Part shown: positions 39,044 to 48,278 of the stretch, piece by piece
Numbering within the stretch: position 1 is the first letter of the stretch
How the letters are laid out: each line of letters begins with the position of its first letter
From: Thalassovita taeanensis
GTDB lineage: Bacteria > Pseudomonadota > Alphaproteobacteria > Rhodobacterales > Rhodobacteraceae
Direction of reading: 5' to 3'
NCBI RefSeq assembly: GCF_900110775.1
Contig: NZ_FOEP01000002.1
Location: 419,684-483,683 of the forward strand
DNA: 64,000 nt
The notes under the pieces: model-generated
Databases searched by the model: none
What the model saw: the letters and a program-made list of their open reading frames with translations, nothing else
What the model was told of the DNA's origin: nothing
Position numbers and translations under genes: made by a program

Positions 39044-40165
39044 TTACGCGCGCTCCACCACAACCGAGCCCACGGAATACCCTGCGCCAAAGGAACAGAT
39101 CAGCCCAATATCACCCGGCTGCATATCGGCCGAATGCTTGGAAAAGGCGATGATCGACCCGGCGGACGAAGTATTGGCGTAGTCTTGCAAAATATTTGGC
39201 TGCTCATCCCGCGTCGGTTCGCGCCCCAGTACCTTCTTGCCGATGAAATCGTTCATCGCCTTGTTGGCCTGATGCAGCCACATCCGGCGCAATTGCTCGG
39301 GCGCCACGCCCTCCTGCTCCAGATGGTTCAGGATATGGGCAGACACCATCGGCACCACTTCCTTGAACACCTTGCGGCCGTTCTGCATGAACTGCATATC
39401 GCGCCGGTCGGCCATGCCGTCGGGTCGGTTGCGGCGCAAGAATCCGTTGTTGTTGCGAATGTTGTTGGAAAACTGCGTGGCGCAACGGGTCGAGCGGATC
39501 ACGAAATGATCGCCCTTGGCATCCTCGGCCCGCTCGATCACCGTGGCTGTTGCCACATCGCCGAAGATGAAATGGCAATCGCGGTCACGCCATTCCAGAT
39601 GACCCGACGTTATCTCAGGGTTGACCACGATCGCACAGCGGACCGAGCCCGCCCGCACCATATCCGCCGCCGCCTGAATGCCAAAAGTGGCCGAAGAACA
39701 GGCCACATTCATATCAAATCCAAAGCCCCCCGCACCCAGCCCCTGCTGGATCTCGATCGCCACCGCCGGATAGGCACGCTCCATGTTCGAGGCCGCGCAG
39801 ATCACCAGATCCACGTCCGTCCCTGTGCGCCCGGCCTGCTCCAGCGCCGTAGCGCAGGCTTTCAGCGCTATCTCAGTCATCAGCCCCGGTTCGTCGTCGC
39901 TGCGCTGCCGAAACCGCGGATACATCCGGGTCGAGTCCAGAATGCCCTCTTTTTCAAGCACATAACGCTGCTCGATACCCGAAGCTTTGAAGATAAAATC
40001 GGACGAGGAATGCTCCATCGCCGTCATCTCGCCCGCCGCAATCGCTTGGGCATTTTCGGCATTCATCCGGTCGGCATAGGCGTTGAACGCCACGACCAGT
40101 TCGTCATTGGTGATAACTTCGGACGGGGTGAACACACCTGTCCCGCTGATGACTGGTTGATACAT
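39044..40165 (-). CDS. Beta-ketoacyl-ACP synthase III-like protein (FabH family)
   Basis: A 373-aa thiolase-fold synthase with the Cys-His-Asn triad: Cys156 in NVACSSATFG, His298 in WLHQANK and Asn331 in YANTSSAG. It is longer than housekeeping FabH (about 320 aa) because of an insertion near 225-260 (NNIRNNNGFLRRN). This longer form is frequent in alphaproteobacteria and may initiate fatty acid synthesis on unusual acyl-CoA starters. GGGGG precedes the start at 40165; the frame extends 12 codons upstream without homology. Confidence 0.9.
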   Translation of the reverse strand: MYQPVISGTGVFTPSEVITNDELVVAFNAYADRMNAENAQAIAAGEMTAMEHSSSDFIFKASGIEQRYVLEKEGILDSTRMYPRFRQRSDDEPGLMTEIALKACATALEQAGRTGTDVDLVICAASNMERAYPAVAIEIQQGLGAGGFGFDMNVACSSATFGIQAAADMVRAGSVRCAIVVNPEITSGHLEWRDRDCHFIFGDVATATVIERAEDAKGDHFVIRSTRCATQFSNNIRNNNGFLRRNRPDGMADRRDMQFMQNGRKVFKEVVPMVSAHILNHLEQEGVAPEQLRRMWLHQANKAMNDFIGKKVLGREPTRDEQPNILQDYANTSSAGSIIAFSKHSADMQPGDIGLICSFGAGYSVGSVVVERA

Positions 40166-40249
40166 GATATCCCCCCTGAAAAATTTCGTACCCCAGATCA
40201 TCCAAAGGGGGCCCTCAGGTCAACCCCACCCAAAGGTCAGGGTGTCCGT

Positions 40250-41215
40250 TCAAACCGGATTGGGCAGCGGTTTTCCGTCGAAAAACGCCTCGAGGTTGTC
40301 CAGAACCATCATCCCCATCGCCTCGCGCACCTCCAGCGCTGCCGTGCCAAGATGCGGCAACAGCACCACGTGCTCCAGCTTGCGCAGCGCCTCTGGTACC
40401 TGCGGCTCATGCTCGTATACATCCAGCCCCGCGCCGCCGATCTCTCCGCCTTGCAGCGCCGCAATCAACGCCGCTTCATCCACCACGTCACCGCGGGCAA
40501 TATTGATGAAATGCGCATGGCTCTGCATTGCTGCAAAAACCTCGGCGCCGATTAGGTGATACGTCTCGGCGCCACCGGGCACCGCCACCACCACAATATC
40601 CGCCTGTCCCGTCAGCTCGGTCAACGAAACCTGCTGTGCGGGAAAATCCACCTGCTTGGGCGAGCGGTTGTAGAACAACACCTGCATCCCGAACCCGAAA
40701 TGGCACCGCCTCGCAATCGCCTGGCCGATCCGGCCCATGCCGACGATCCCCACCGTCTTGCCCGTCACATGCAGGCCCAGCATCTGCGTCGGGTTCCAAC
40801 CCTGCCATGCCCCCGACCGCACCAGCCGTTCGCCCTCCGCCGCGCGCCGCGCGCTCATCAGGATCAGCGCCATTGCCGTGTCGGCGGTCGCATCGGTCAC
40901 CGCGCCGGGTGTGTTGCTGACCTGCACCCCGTGCGCCTTGGCCGACTCCACGTCGATATGATTGTATCCGACGCCGAAATTCGCCAATATCCGACATCGC
41001 GGCCGCCCGAACTCGGCAAAAATCGCCGCACTGAACATGTCGCCCAGCGTCGGCATCACCCCATCATACAGCGCTAGAGCCGAGCGCATTTCGGCCCCCG
41101 TCATCGGCGCATTGCTCTCGCGCACCTCAAGCTCGAACAGGTCCTGCGCACGCGCGATAACCCGTTCTGGCAACGGGCGACTGATCAGTACCCGCGGCGG
41201 CCCCGTGCGCGCCAT
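40250..41215 (-). CDS. D-2-hydroxyacid dehydrogenase (glyoxylate/hydroxypyruvate reductase type)
   Basis: A 321-aa NAD(P)-dependent dehydrogenase. Typical motifs are VGIVGMGRIGQAIARR (Rossmann nucleotide site), HFINIARGDVVDEAAL and DVYEHEPQVPEAL followed by LLPHLGTAA with the catalytic His. Arg and Glu catalytic residues are in their usual segments. The ATG shares one base with the stop codon of the CsaA-like gene, so they are coupled. Glyoxylate or hydroxypyruvate is the most likely substrate. Confidence 0.92.
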   Translation of the reverse strand: MARTGPPRVLISRPLPERVIARAQDLFELEVRESNAPMTGAEMRSALALYDGVMPTLGDMFSAAIFAEFGRPRCRILANFGVGYNHIDVESAKAHGVQVSNTPGAVTDATADTAMALILMSARRAAEGERLVRSGAWQGWNPTQMLGLHVTGKTVGIVGMGRIGQAIARRCHFGFGMQVLFYNRSPKQVDFPAQQVSLTELTGQADIVVVAVPGGAETYHLIGAEVFAAMQSHAHFINIARGDVVDEAALIAALQGGEIGGAGLDVYEHEPQVPEALRKLEHVVLLPHLGTAALEVREAMGMMVLDNLEAFFDGKPLPNPV

Positions 41216-41553
41216 CAGTGCATCCTCCCGCCGACAGGCACATCCTGGTCTGGCGACAACAGAACAACGCCTCCCTTAGGGTCCGGCACGCCCAGCACCA
41301 GAACCTCGGACATGAATTTGCCAATCTGGCGCGGCGGGAAATTCACCACGGCCATCACCTCTTTGCCAATCAGCGCCTCGGGCGTGTAATGCGCCGTGAT
41401 CTGAGCCGAGGTCTTCTTCTCGCCGATCTCATCCCCGAAATCGATCCACAGCTTGATCGCAGGCACCCGCGCCTCGGGATAGGCCTCGGCCTTGATTACG
41501 CGCCCAACCCGGACGTCGACCTTCAGGAAGTCGTCAAAATTGATATTATCCAC
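41215..41553 (-). CDS. csaA: tRNA-binding-domain protein, CsaA-like, GTG start
   Basis: A 112-aa OB-fold protein of the CsaA group: INFDDFLKVDVRVGRVI at the start and KSEVLVLG-type ending FMSEVLVLGVPDPKGG. CsaA is a dimeric chaperone/tRNA-binding protein. The start is GTG at 41553 preceded by AGGAA; this GTG lies inside the end of proC (8-bp overlap). There is no in-frame ATG that would keep the domain intact. It is the middle gene of proC-csaA-dehydrogenase. Confidence 0.9.
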   Translation of the reverse strand: MDNINFDDFLKVDVRVGRVIKAEAYPEARVPAIKLWIDFGDEIGEKKTSAQITAHYTPEALIGKEVMAVVNFPPRQIGKFMSEVLVLGVPDPKGGVVLLSPDQDVPVGGRMH

Positions 41554-42361
41554 GTGCCAATTCCTTCGATCGGTTCGTCGCCGCCGCCACCGCGCGGGGC
41601 AGCAGATCGGGAAAGCCCCGCGCTTCATCCATCAAGACCTCAAGCGCTGCCTGCGTCGTGCCGTTGGGGCTGGTCACATTGATCCGCAACTGGCTCGGGC
41701 TTTCGCTCGCAGCTTCTGCCAGCGCGCCTGCGCCAGCCACAGTAGCCTTGGCCAATTGCATCGACAACGCCGCAGGCAAACCCTGCGCCTCGCCCGCCGC
41801 CGCCAAGGTTTCGATCAAATGAAAGACATAGGCGGGACCGGACCCCGACACACCCGTGACTGCGTCGATCTGGTCCTCGCTGTCCAGCCGAACCACTTGT
41901 CCGACCGCACGCAACAGCGCCTCGGCCAGATCCATCGCCGCGGCGGATGTATGTTCATTGCCGACAATCGCAGTGATCCCGCACCCAATGGCGGCGGGGG
42001 TGTTGGGCATCGCCCGAATGATCGGCGTATCCGCGCCCAACACGGCTTCGAAATGTGCAATCGGCGTGCCTGCCGCGACCGACACGAACACCGTCGCGCC
42101 ATTGCCCATCGCCGCCAGCACTGGCAAGGCCTCGCCCATCATTTGCGGTTTGACGGCCACCAGAACGATGGCCGGGGCAGCGGGCAGTGCGGCGTTGATG
42201 TGCACCCCCGTCGACGTCAACCAGTCAGTCGGATGCGGGTCCAACACCCAAACCGACGTTGCAGGCAAACCCTGCGCCAACCAGCCCTCCAGCATGGCTG
42301 ACCCCATCTTGCCACAGCCCAGCAATACCAGCCCGGCCTTGGCCACATCGTTCATATCCAT
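41546..42361 (-). CDS. proC: Pyrroline-5-carboxylate reductase
   Basis: A 271-aa enzyme of the last step of proline synthesis, reducing pyrroline-5-carboxylate with NAD(P)H. LVLLGCGKMGSAML is the Rossmann motif, MPNTPAAIG and VTGVSGSGPAYVF the substrate motifs. There are two close ATG codons (42361 and 42355) after a GGGGGGA site. First gene of a three-gene overlapping operon. Confidence 0.95.
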   Translation of the reverse strand: MDMNDVAKAGLVLLGCGKMGSAMLEGWLAQGLPATSVWVLDPHPTDWLTSTGVHINAALPAAPAIVLVAVKPQMMGEALPVLAAMGNGATVFVSVAAGTPIAHFEAVLGADTPIIRAMPNTPAAIGCGITAIVGNEHTSAAAMDLAEALLRAVGQVVRLDSEDQIDAVTGVSGSGPAYVFHLIETLAAAGEAQGLPAALSMQLAKATVAGAGALAEAASESPSQLRINVTSPNGTTQAALEVLMDEARGFPDLLPRAVAAATNRSKELARG

Positions 42362-42405
42362 GGGAAATCCCCCCTCGCCTGTCGTCCGTGGTTCGGGGGG
42401 AAGTG

Positions 42406-42906
42406 TTACGCGCGCCCGTAGGCCTCTGCAATGGCGACCTGAATCGCATCTTTCGGCGTCCGGTTGCCCCAGACCACCAGTTGCAGCGCCGGATAGTACC
42501 GCTCGGCGCTCATCACGGCGGCATTGATCATCGTGTCAATCTGCTCGGGGCTGGCCACCTGGCCACCCGCCAGTACCAGACCATAGCGATACACCATCAT
42601 TTTCTGCTCGGCCCAATAGGTGAACGCCCCGGCCCAGCACTGATCATTCACCGCGTTCAGCGTTTCATACAAAGCGGGCAACCGCTCTTCAGGCGGCTCC
42701 ATCTCAAAGGTGCAGATCAGCCGCAAAGTCTCATCATACGCCGACCATGCCAGCGTGATCGAATAGGTGCGCCATTGCGCTTCAACTGCCATTGCAATCT
42801 GGTCGTCTGCGACCCTGTCGAACTCCCAGTCGTGATGCTCGGCGATATATTCAACGATGTCGATGGGGTGAAGGTCTTCCTGCAAGAACTGCTCGGACAA
42901 TGCCAT
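42406..42906 (-). CDS. YbjN-domain protein
   Basis: A 166-aa YbjN-type protein, structurally related to type III secretion chaperones. Segments DIVEYIAEHHDWEFDRV, LRLICTFEMEPPEERL and FTYWAEQKMMVYRYGLVL are typical of the alphaproteobacterial form that lies beside proC. Function unknown; YbjN is a stress-related regulator in E. coli. It may belong to the proC operon, 44 bp away. Confidence 0.9.
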   Translation of the reverse strand: MALSEQFLQEDLHPIDIVEYIAEHHDWEFDRVADDQIAMAVEAQWRTYSITLAWSAYDETLRLICTFEMEPPEERLPALYETLNAVNDQCWAGAFTYWAEQKMMVYRYGLVLAGGQVASPEQIDTMINAAVMSAERYYPALQLVVWGNRTPKDAIQVAIAEAYGRA

Positions 42907-43131
42907 GGTACCACCTCTTTTATGCCGTAGCGAAGGGGGCTTGGCAGCGCCCCAAGCGCTAGATGCCTGCTCTACGGGCGGGGGCTGTTTCCCTCGTCCT
43001 TACTAGATATGGTGCTGCGCACAGCTCCGTCTGTAAAGCTAAATTTTGGGGATAACCGCAATAACTTGTGGATGAAATGAGAATTCATACCTGATCATGG
43101 TGCAAAATGTAGCAGCAAAAACTGCGCGCCT

Positions 43132-43672
43132 CTAAGGTTCCAAGCGATTCTGCGGGAACGGGTGGTAAGCCTCTTCATCAAGGTCAGCGCGGGCGTGGAT
43201 GACATCCATCGACAAAACATCCTTCAGCCAAGCGATGGACAGCCGTTCAAAATCTTCGATCCGTTGATTGTGCTCGACGCCTTCGCCGAACACAGCCGCG
43301 GGGTCGGCCTCGAACCACGCCTTGTTGACCGTCAAGATCACCTCGCGCATCGGCCCGTGCCGCGTTGGCCGCCAGGGGTTATGTGGTCCTTCTGCCAAGC
43401 GTTTCTGGATGCCTTTTTTCGCTTGCGCTGCTCCAGGGCTTCCAGTTCTGCCGCAAAGTTCTGCGCCTTAATAGCTGCGATCTCTGCCAAAGCATTGGCA
43501 GCCCAGTCCTCAGATCCAATCAGCAAACGATTTGGCGCTGGCGGATGTTCAAGAATGTGGCCGATGTCACCGCCGACCCGCTTGCGGTGTTTCTCATAGC
43601 CTGCGAGGTGTTCAGGCCCGATACCCTCAAAACGCAGAACAACCGGATAGCGGGTTTCAAAATGTGAACCAT
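43132..43672 (-). pseudogene. Broken plasmid mobilisation/recombination gene (Mob/Pre type)
   Basis: The reading frames together give PVVLRFEGIGPEHLAGYE, RLLIGSEDWAANALAEI, GIQKRLAEGPHNPWRPTRHG, REVILTVNKAWFEAD and HARADLDEEAYH, which is the N-terminal half of a MobV/Pre relaxase. The frame shifts inside a run of six T (43414-43419; six A in the gene): one more A would join the halves. No start codon is in a good place, and the protein ends just after DEEAYH where the metal-binding histidine motif and the rest of the gene should follow. It marks past integration of a plasmid-like element in this accessory region. Confidence 0.8.
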
Positions 43673-44015
43673 CTATTTTTTGATCTCCTTGGGGGTGGAG
43701 ACGAAAAAATGGTTATGCGGTTTTCGGGACCAAAATTTGGACGCGTCGAAGGTTGCAGGTGAAAGAAGTCGCTTCAGAGACGGAGCGCCATAGGCTCATC
43801 AAGCGCCGGTTGGTTGGGGGCGGATTGCTGACACTCGCTGCGCCGCGCACCGAGGGCAGCTATGCGCAGTTTGCGACCTTTGCAAAGTCGATGTTTCGGA
43901 TTGGTGCAATGGGCCTGAACGGCCCAAAGCCGCCGTCCGCAGTGTTCGAGTTCGCTGCGATGCAGCTTCACCTAAGCAGACATTGTCTGCACTACAGAAC
44001 TTCGACAAAAGGCCC
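43673..44015. other. Intergenic stretch with first copy of a decayed repeat
   Basis: No supported gene. From about 43920 to 43992 is one copy of a degenerate repeat whose core CGGCCCAAAGCCGCCGT is repeated at 45163. The open plus-strand frame here (43753-44067) runs through the repeat and has no family likeness. Confidence 0.6.
43920..43992 (+). repeat. Degenerate direct repeat, left copy
   Basis: Starts CGGCCCAAAGCCGCCGT and continues with GTTCG, GCTGCGATGCAGCTTC and a TCTGCAC end that match the copy at 45163-45240 with several indels. Both copies have the same orientation and flank rlmF. Similar sequence pieces are, from memory, common between genes in roseobacters. Confidence 0.6.
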
Positions 44016-44942
44016 CTATGTCCGAGCATTCTTCGCAAACGAGGGGCGCTGGTTTTTCTTCATGTAAGTCCAGGCAATAAATCGACTAGTTTTTTGTCCC
44101 TGTGCCATTTCAACGACTTTATAATCAGCAACCCTAGCTTTTCCTAGAATTCGGATGAGGGGCTGGAGGTTATCTTTTTTCGACACCAACGAGGTAAACC
44201 ACAGGCACTGGTCGGCGAACTCCATACTCTGTCCAACCATGCGAGCGATAAACTTTATCTCACCACCAGGACACCAAAGTTCAGTATTTTGACCACCAAA
44301 GTTGAGTTTTGTTGAACGCCCTTTGCCAAGGTTCGCCCACTTACGTTGGGTACCCTTATTCGCTTTTTCGATAGACCCATGGAAAGGTGGATTGCACATG
44401 GTTACGTGAAAAGCATCGTTGGGCTGGATCACACCGCGAAAGATATTCTCAGGTTTGCTTTGTCGCCTAAGGGTAATTGCCAACTTGTTGAATTCACAAA
44501 TTTGCCGTGCCGATTTGATCGCGCCCATGTCGATATCGACGCCAGTGAAGTGCCAGCCGTATTCGCTCTGGCCCGTAAGCGGGTACACCAAGCTCGCACC
44601 AGTGCCGATGTCCAACGCCTTGATATGACGCCCTCGCGGTACTTCTTGGTTATTGCTGCCAGCAAGCAAGTCCGCGAGATAGTGGATGTAGTCGACGCGG
44701 CCGGGAATTGGTGGGCACAAATAACCGGCGGGAATATCCCAAAACTCAATATCGTAATGCGTTTTTAGCAACGCCCGATTAAGCATACGGACGGCCCTCA
44801 CGTCTTGAAAGTCAATCGTCGTCTGACCGACTGGGCTACGGATCGTGAAGGCCTCAAGCTCAGGTGTCTGCGCCACCAAACGCCCGAAATCGTAGCCTTC
44901 TGAGTGTTGATTGCGGGGGTGCAGCTTCGTTTTGGTGGCCAT
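44016..44942 (-). CDS. rlmF: 23S rRNA (adenine-1618-N6)-methyltransferase
   Basis: A 308-aa SAM-dependent methyltransferase modifying A1618 of 23S rRNA. It begins LHPRNQHSEGYDF, has the SAM motif ALDIGTGASLVYPL (about 109-122) and catalytic NPPFH (184-188), and carries GQNTELWCPGGEIKFI. All motifs are intact. The base composition is visibly poorer in GC than the neighbours, and the gene lies between two copies of a decayed repeat. RlmF is mainly a gammaproteobacterial enzyme, so horizontal acquisition is likely. Confidence 0.93.
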   Translation of the reverse strand: MATKTKLHPRNQHSEGYDFGRLVAQTPELEAFTIRSPVGQTTIDFQDVRAVRMLNRALLKTHYDIEFWDIPAGYLCPPIPGRVDYIHYLADLLAGSNNQEVPRGRHIKALDIGTGASLVYPLTGQSEYGWHFTGVDIDMGAIKSARQICEFNKLAITLRRQSKPENIFRGVIQPNDAFHVTMCNPPFHGSIEKANKGTQRKWANLGKGRSTKLNFGGQNTELWCPGGEIKFIARMVGQSMEFADQCLWFTSLVSKKDNLQPLIRILGKARVADYKVVEMAQGQKTSRFIAWTYMKKNQRPSFAKNART

Positions 44943-45301
44943 GGGAACGCCTTCATTTTAGGTTGATGGACGTCACTCGCCAGACGATTTGTTGCTTTTA
45001 GGCCCTCATGCACAAATAGTAAAATGAGGAGCGGGGCAGATCCTCCGCTGATGCGACGGCCCGACCATTCATTGCGTGTGCAGCATCTATCATTTTGGTC
45101 TCGAAGTTGACTTTCTCTAACGCGCAGCATTTCGCTGATCCAATAGGTGCGGCCGTCAATCACGGCCCAAAGCCGCCGTTTCCCAGTTCGTTAGACGCTG
45201 CGCTGCAGCTTCCCCAGACCAGCCATTCGTGCTCAGTTCAACACTATGATGGGTTTTATACTGCTATGTTTGGTTCACTGATTGAGGGGCCTTTGGAGCG
45301 G
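44943..45301. other. Intergenic stretch with second repeat copy
   Basis: A 359-bp gap without a supported gene. It contains the right copy of the degenerate repeat (45163-45240) and otherwise nothing I can identify. It separates rlmF from the LuxR-type regulator, both transcribed on the minus strand. Confidence 0.6.
45163..45240 (+). repeat. Degenerate direct repeat, right copy
   Basis: Shares the 17-nt core CGGCCCAAAGCCGCCGT and the following GCTGC..TGCAGCTTC block with the copy at 43920-43992, same orientation. The distance of about 1.24 kb between copies spans rlmF. Confidence 0.6.
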
Positions 45302-45991
45302 TTATCCAGAACAGATCGCGAAGAGGCCCGCACGTGATGCGATACCGAGCTTTGCGTAGGCCCTCTTGCGGTAGGTCACCACGCTGGAGGGCGCGACGCC
45401 GAGGTCCGCGGCGATCACTTCGGCCTTTTGCCCCGAGAGGATACCAACGCAGACGGCCTGCTCGCGTCGGCTGAGAATGGCAAGGGCGGCGGGGATACCG
45501 GTGCCCTCCGCGCGCTCGAAATGCATCAGGGCCAGCCGTCCGGCAAGGCGGGAGAGCCCGGCATCGGGACTGCGTGGGTCGGCGCAATAGAGGCTGACGA
45601 ACAGCCGAAGCCGTTCACCCACGGCCAGTACCGTGGACTTTGCCGTCAACCCCGGCGCATCGAAGAACCTCTCACGGTAGTCATGGTCCATTGCTTCGGT
45701 AATCTCTTCCAATGTGCGCACTTCGATGCAGTTTGGCGAAGCCTCTCGCAGATCGGGCAGAAGTGGATCGCGGAGAAAACACCCGTCGAGATATGCCGAG
45801 GCCAGTTGCCCGGCGAGGGCTGCATTGGCGTAATGGAACGACAGCAGACACCGCGCCCCCGCGTCTTCGATGGCAAAAACCATGATCTGGTCGATGCCCA
45901 GGGTCTCTACAAAATCGACGTAGGCCCGCGGAAAGGTCTCTGCCCCCAGGGCAGCAAGGCAGGCATCGATCTTGAGTGCATCCGGTGACAT
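45302..45991 (-). CDS. LuxR-family transcriptional regulator
   Basis: A 229-aa regulator with a C-terminal LuxR helix-turn-helix (LSRREQAVCVGILSGQKAEVIA and APSSVVTYRKRAYAKLG). The N-terminal 160 residues do not match the autoinducer domain clearly. It is divergent from the flavin monooxygenase gene with a 91-bp shared promoter region, so it is the likely regulator of that gene. Confidence 0.85.
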   Translation of the reverse strand: MSPDALKIDACLAALGAETFPRAYVDFVETLGIDQIMVFAIEDAGARCLLSFHYANAALAGQLASAYLDGCFLRDPLLPDLREASPNCIEVRTLEEITEAMDHDYRERFFDAPGLTAKSTVLAVGERLRLFVSLYCADPRSPDAGLSRLAGRLALMHFERAEGTGIPAALAILSRREQAVCVGILSGQKAEVIAADLGVAPSSVVTYRKRAYAKLGIASRAGLFAICSG

Positions 45992-46082
45992 GCGCAGACA
46001 GTAGCATGTCCCCCTAGGCAGGGGACAGACAGAGTCGCGGCCGACCTGCTATCTCCCGTCTCATTCGAGGGAGGACACCCAA

Positions 46083-47687
46083 ATGAGACCGCACGGCCGC
46101 GCAGAGACGCAATCGCTGTATTTCGACTATCCGCAATTCAAAGCTCCGGAAAGCCGCGAGCGTCTTGGGGAGCGCGTGCGCGTGGCCATCGTCGGCGCGG
46201 GACCGGTGGGCATGACGGCAGCCTTGGCGCTGGCACGAGAGGGGATCGCATCGGTGCTCCTCGATGCAAAATCGACATTCAACGACGGCAGCCGCGCGAT
46301 CTGTGTCTCACGATCGAGCTTTTACATTCTCGAACGACTCGGCGTCGTGGCGCCTTTTCTTGACAAGGCGCTCGGCTGGACGACGGGACGCAGCTTTTAC
46401 CGGGGACAGCAGATCCTTGAATTCGACATGCCGGATGGGCCGGACGAGAAATACCGCCCGATGTACAACATCCAGCAACAGTACATCGAGCAATTCCTCT
46501 GGGACGCCATCGCGCGGGAACCGCTGATCGAGATTCGTTGGCAAAGCGCCGTCGAGGGCATCGAAGATCGGGACCACGGCGTGCGCCTGACGGTCCGCGA
46601 TCCACAGAGCGCCTACGAGATGACCGCCGACTGGGTTCTGGCCGCTGATGGCGCGCGCAGCGATATCCGCAAGATGCGCGGGCTGCGGCTGAAGGGCGAG
46701 AACTATGAAGGCCGCTATGTCATCGCCGATGTGCAGATGGCGCATGATTACCCGACGATCCGCCGGGCGCTTTTCGATCCGGATTGCCGACGGGGTGGGA
46801 CGGTACTGGTTCACAAGCAGCCCGACGACATCTGGCGGATCGATTATCAGCTGCGCGATGGTGAAGATGCAGAAGCGGCCATCACTGAGAGCAGCGTGCG
46901 CGCTTCGGTGCAGGCGGTTCTGGACGATTTGGGCTATGATGGCGCATGGGATCTTGAGTGGTGGAGCATTTACTCCGCCAATACGCTGGCGCTGGACGAC
47001 TACCGCGATGGGCGGGTCTTTTTCATCGGGGACAGCGCCCATATCGTGCCGATCTTCGGGGTGCGCGGGTTGAACAACGGTTTGGCGGATGCGCAGAACA
47101 TCGCATGGAAACTCGCGCGGGTGCTGGATGGCCGAGCGCAAGACGCATTGCTCTATAGCTATTCACCGGAGCGCCGCGGTGCGACGCTGGATGTCTTTGC
47201 CAATGCCTCGAAATCGGCGCGCTTCATGACGCCGCCGACGCCCGGCTGGCAGCTTATGAGAGACGCAGCGCTGAGCCTCGCGCTGAGCCATCCCTTTGCC
47301 GGACAGCTTGCCAACCCGCGGCAGATGACGCCTTATACCTATGCCGACAGCCCGATCACCGATGCGGATGATGTGGGGTTTGACGGTGGCCCCGTACCCG
47401 GCGCGGTGTTACCGGAAGTGCGCGTCCATGACGGATATCTGACCGATCTACTTGGCAGCGGCTTCACGCTCGTCACCTGCAACACGGCCATGGCCGAGGC
47501 CGTCTCGCACGACGAAATGACGATTATCGTGATCCCCACGGGATCGGCGGCCGATGTGGCCCTGCAGCTTGGTGCAGATGGCGCCTACCTCATTCGCCCC
47601 GACATGCATGTCGCAGCCCGCTGGACCAAGACGACGGCGACGCAAGTCATGGCGACCCTTGCCCGAAACTGCGGAGACTTGGCATGA
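46083..47687 (+). CDS. FAD-dependent aromatic-ring hydroxylase (MhpA-like)
   Basis: A 534-aa group A flavoprotein monooxygenase. VAIVGAGPVGMTAALAL (about 36-52) binds FAD, WVLAADGARSDIR is the DG motif and FFIGDSAHIVPIFGVRGLN the GD motif contacting the flavin and NAD(P)H. A C-terminal thioredoxin-like extension is typical of MhpA-type enzymes. GAGGGAGGA precedes the start at 46083. It is coupled by an ATGA overlap to a DUF2783 gene. Resorcinol or hydroxyphenylpropionate-type substrates are usual in the family; no ring-cleavage genes are nearby, so the substrate is open. Confidence 0.9.
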   Translation: MRPHGRAETQSLYFDYPQFKAPESRERLGERVRVAIVGAGPVGMTAALALAREGIASVLLDAKSTFNDGSRAICVSRSSFYILERLGVVAPFLDKALGWTTGRSFYRGQQILEFDMPDGPDEKYRPMYNIQQQYIEQFLWDAIAREPLIEIRWQSAVEGIEDRDHGVRLTVRDPQSAYEMTADWVLAADGARSDIRKMRGLRLKGENYEGRYVIADVQMAHDYPTIRRALFDPDCRRGGTVLVHKQPDDIWRIDYQLRDGEDAEAAITESSVRASVQAVLDDLGYDGAWDLEWWSIYSANTLALDDYRDGRVFFIGDSAHIVPIFGVRGLNNGLADAQNIAWKLARVLDGRAQDALLYSYSPERRGATLDVFANASKSARFMTPPTPGWQLMRDAALSLALSHPFAGQLANPRQMTPYTYADSPITDADDVGFDGGPVPGAVLPEVRVHDGYLTDLLGSGFTLVTCNTAMAEAVSHDEMTIIVIPTGSAADVALQLGADGAYLIRPDMHVAARWTKTTATQVMATLARNCGDLA

Positions 47688-47863
47688 CACCGATCGACAT
47701 CGAGCGCGTCTATGACGCTCTGGCCACGGCACTGGACTCTCTGACAGACGACAAGCGGGATCTGTTCCTGGCCAAAATCGCCCTCTTGTTGGCGCATGAA
47801 CTCGGCGACGCGGACCGTATCTGTGATCTCATCGCCCAGGCGGCATGCGTCGGTCCCGAATGA
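47684..47863 (+). CDS. DUF2783-like small protein
   Basis: A 59-aa acidic protein, MTPIDIERVYDALATALD onward, ending in AACVGPE. Its ATG overlaps the monooxygenase stop codon (ATGA). Small DUF2783 proteins follow FAD-dependent monooxygenase genes in alphaproteobacteria, and the size, position and LTDDKRDLFLAKIALLLA core fit. It probably acts as an accessory to the hydroxylase, but no function is known. Confidence 0.72.
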   Translation: MTPIDIERVYDALATALDSLTDDKRDLFLAKIALLLAHELGDADRICDLIAQAACVGPE

Positions 47864-48278
47864 TCATGTACTTGAATATGTTCTGGTGTCGGCTTCGCGA
47901 AACCACGCGCCGAAGTGACACACTGTTCAGTTCCTGACCGGACATTCATGCCACGCGCAGCGAAGGTCTGCTATCCGCCCTTGCTGCATGATCTACCTAG
48001 TACGCCGGGCACTCAATTGAATGTCGTGAAAGGGCTGGGAGCGGTCATTATACGCGGTTCGGAAGAACGTCTGCAATGGTGAAGGATTTCCGGTCTTGGG
48101 GAAAATATGTGGTAAACGCGAATCGAAAGGTGCCTGCGTTGGGGGTGGCAGCAAGGTGCCTTTGGGGTTCGTCTCGTTGACAGAAAACCTGATGATCATC
48201 GGCATGGCGATCTGGATGCTGGCAAGAACGATCTGACTTATCGCCCATAGCTCCAAAACCTTTCGGGGCGTTGATGTG
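47864..48278. other. Intergenic gap with an unassigned fragment
   Basis: A 415-bp gap. A plus-strand frame from about 48027 to 48236 without a start codon ends in a hydrophobic stretch (LMIIGMAIWMLARTI) and may be a remnant of a membrane protein. The competing minus-strand frame 47993-48292 has no recognisable sequence. Nothing else is seen. Confidence 0.4.

Noticed and set aside
43753..44067. 104-codon plus-strand frame before rlmF
   Set aside because: It runs through a degenerate repeat that also occurs at 45163, and has no domain.
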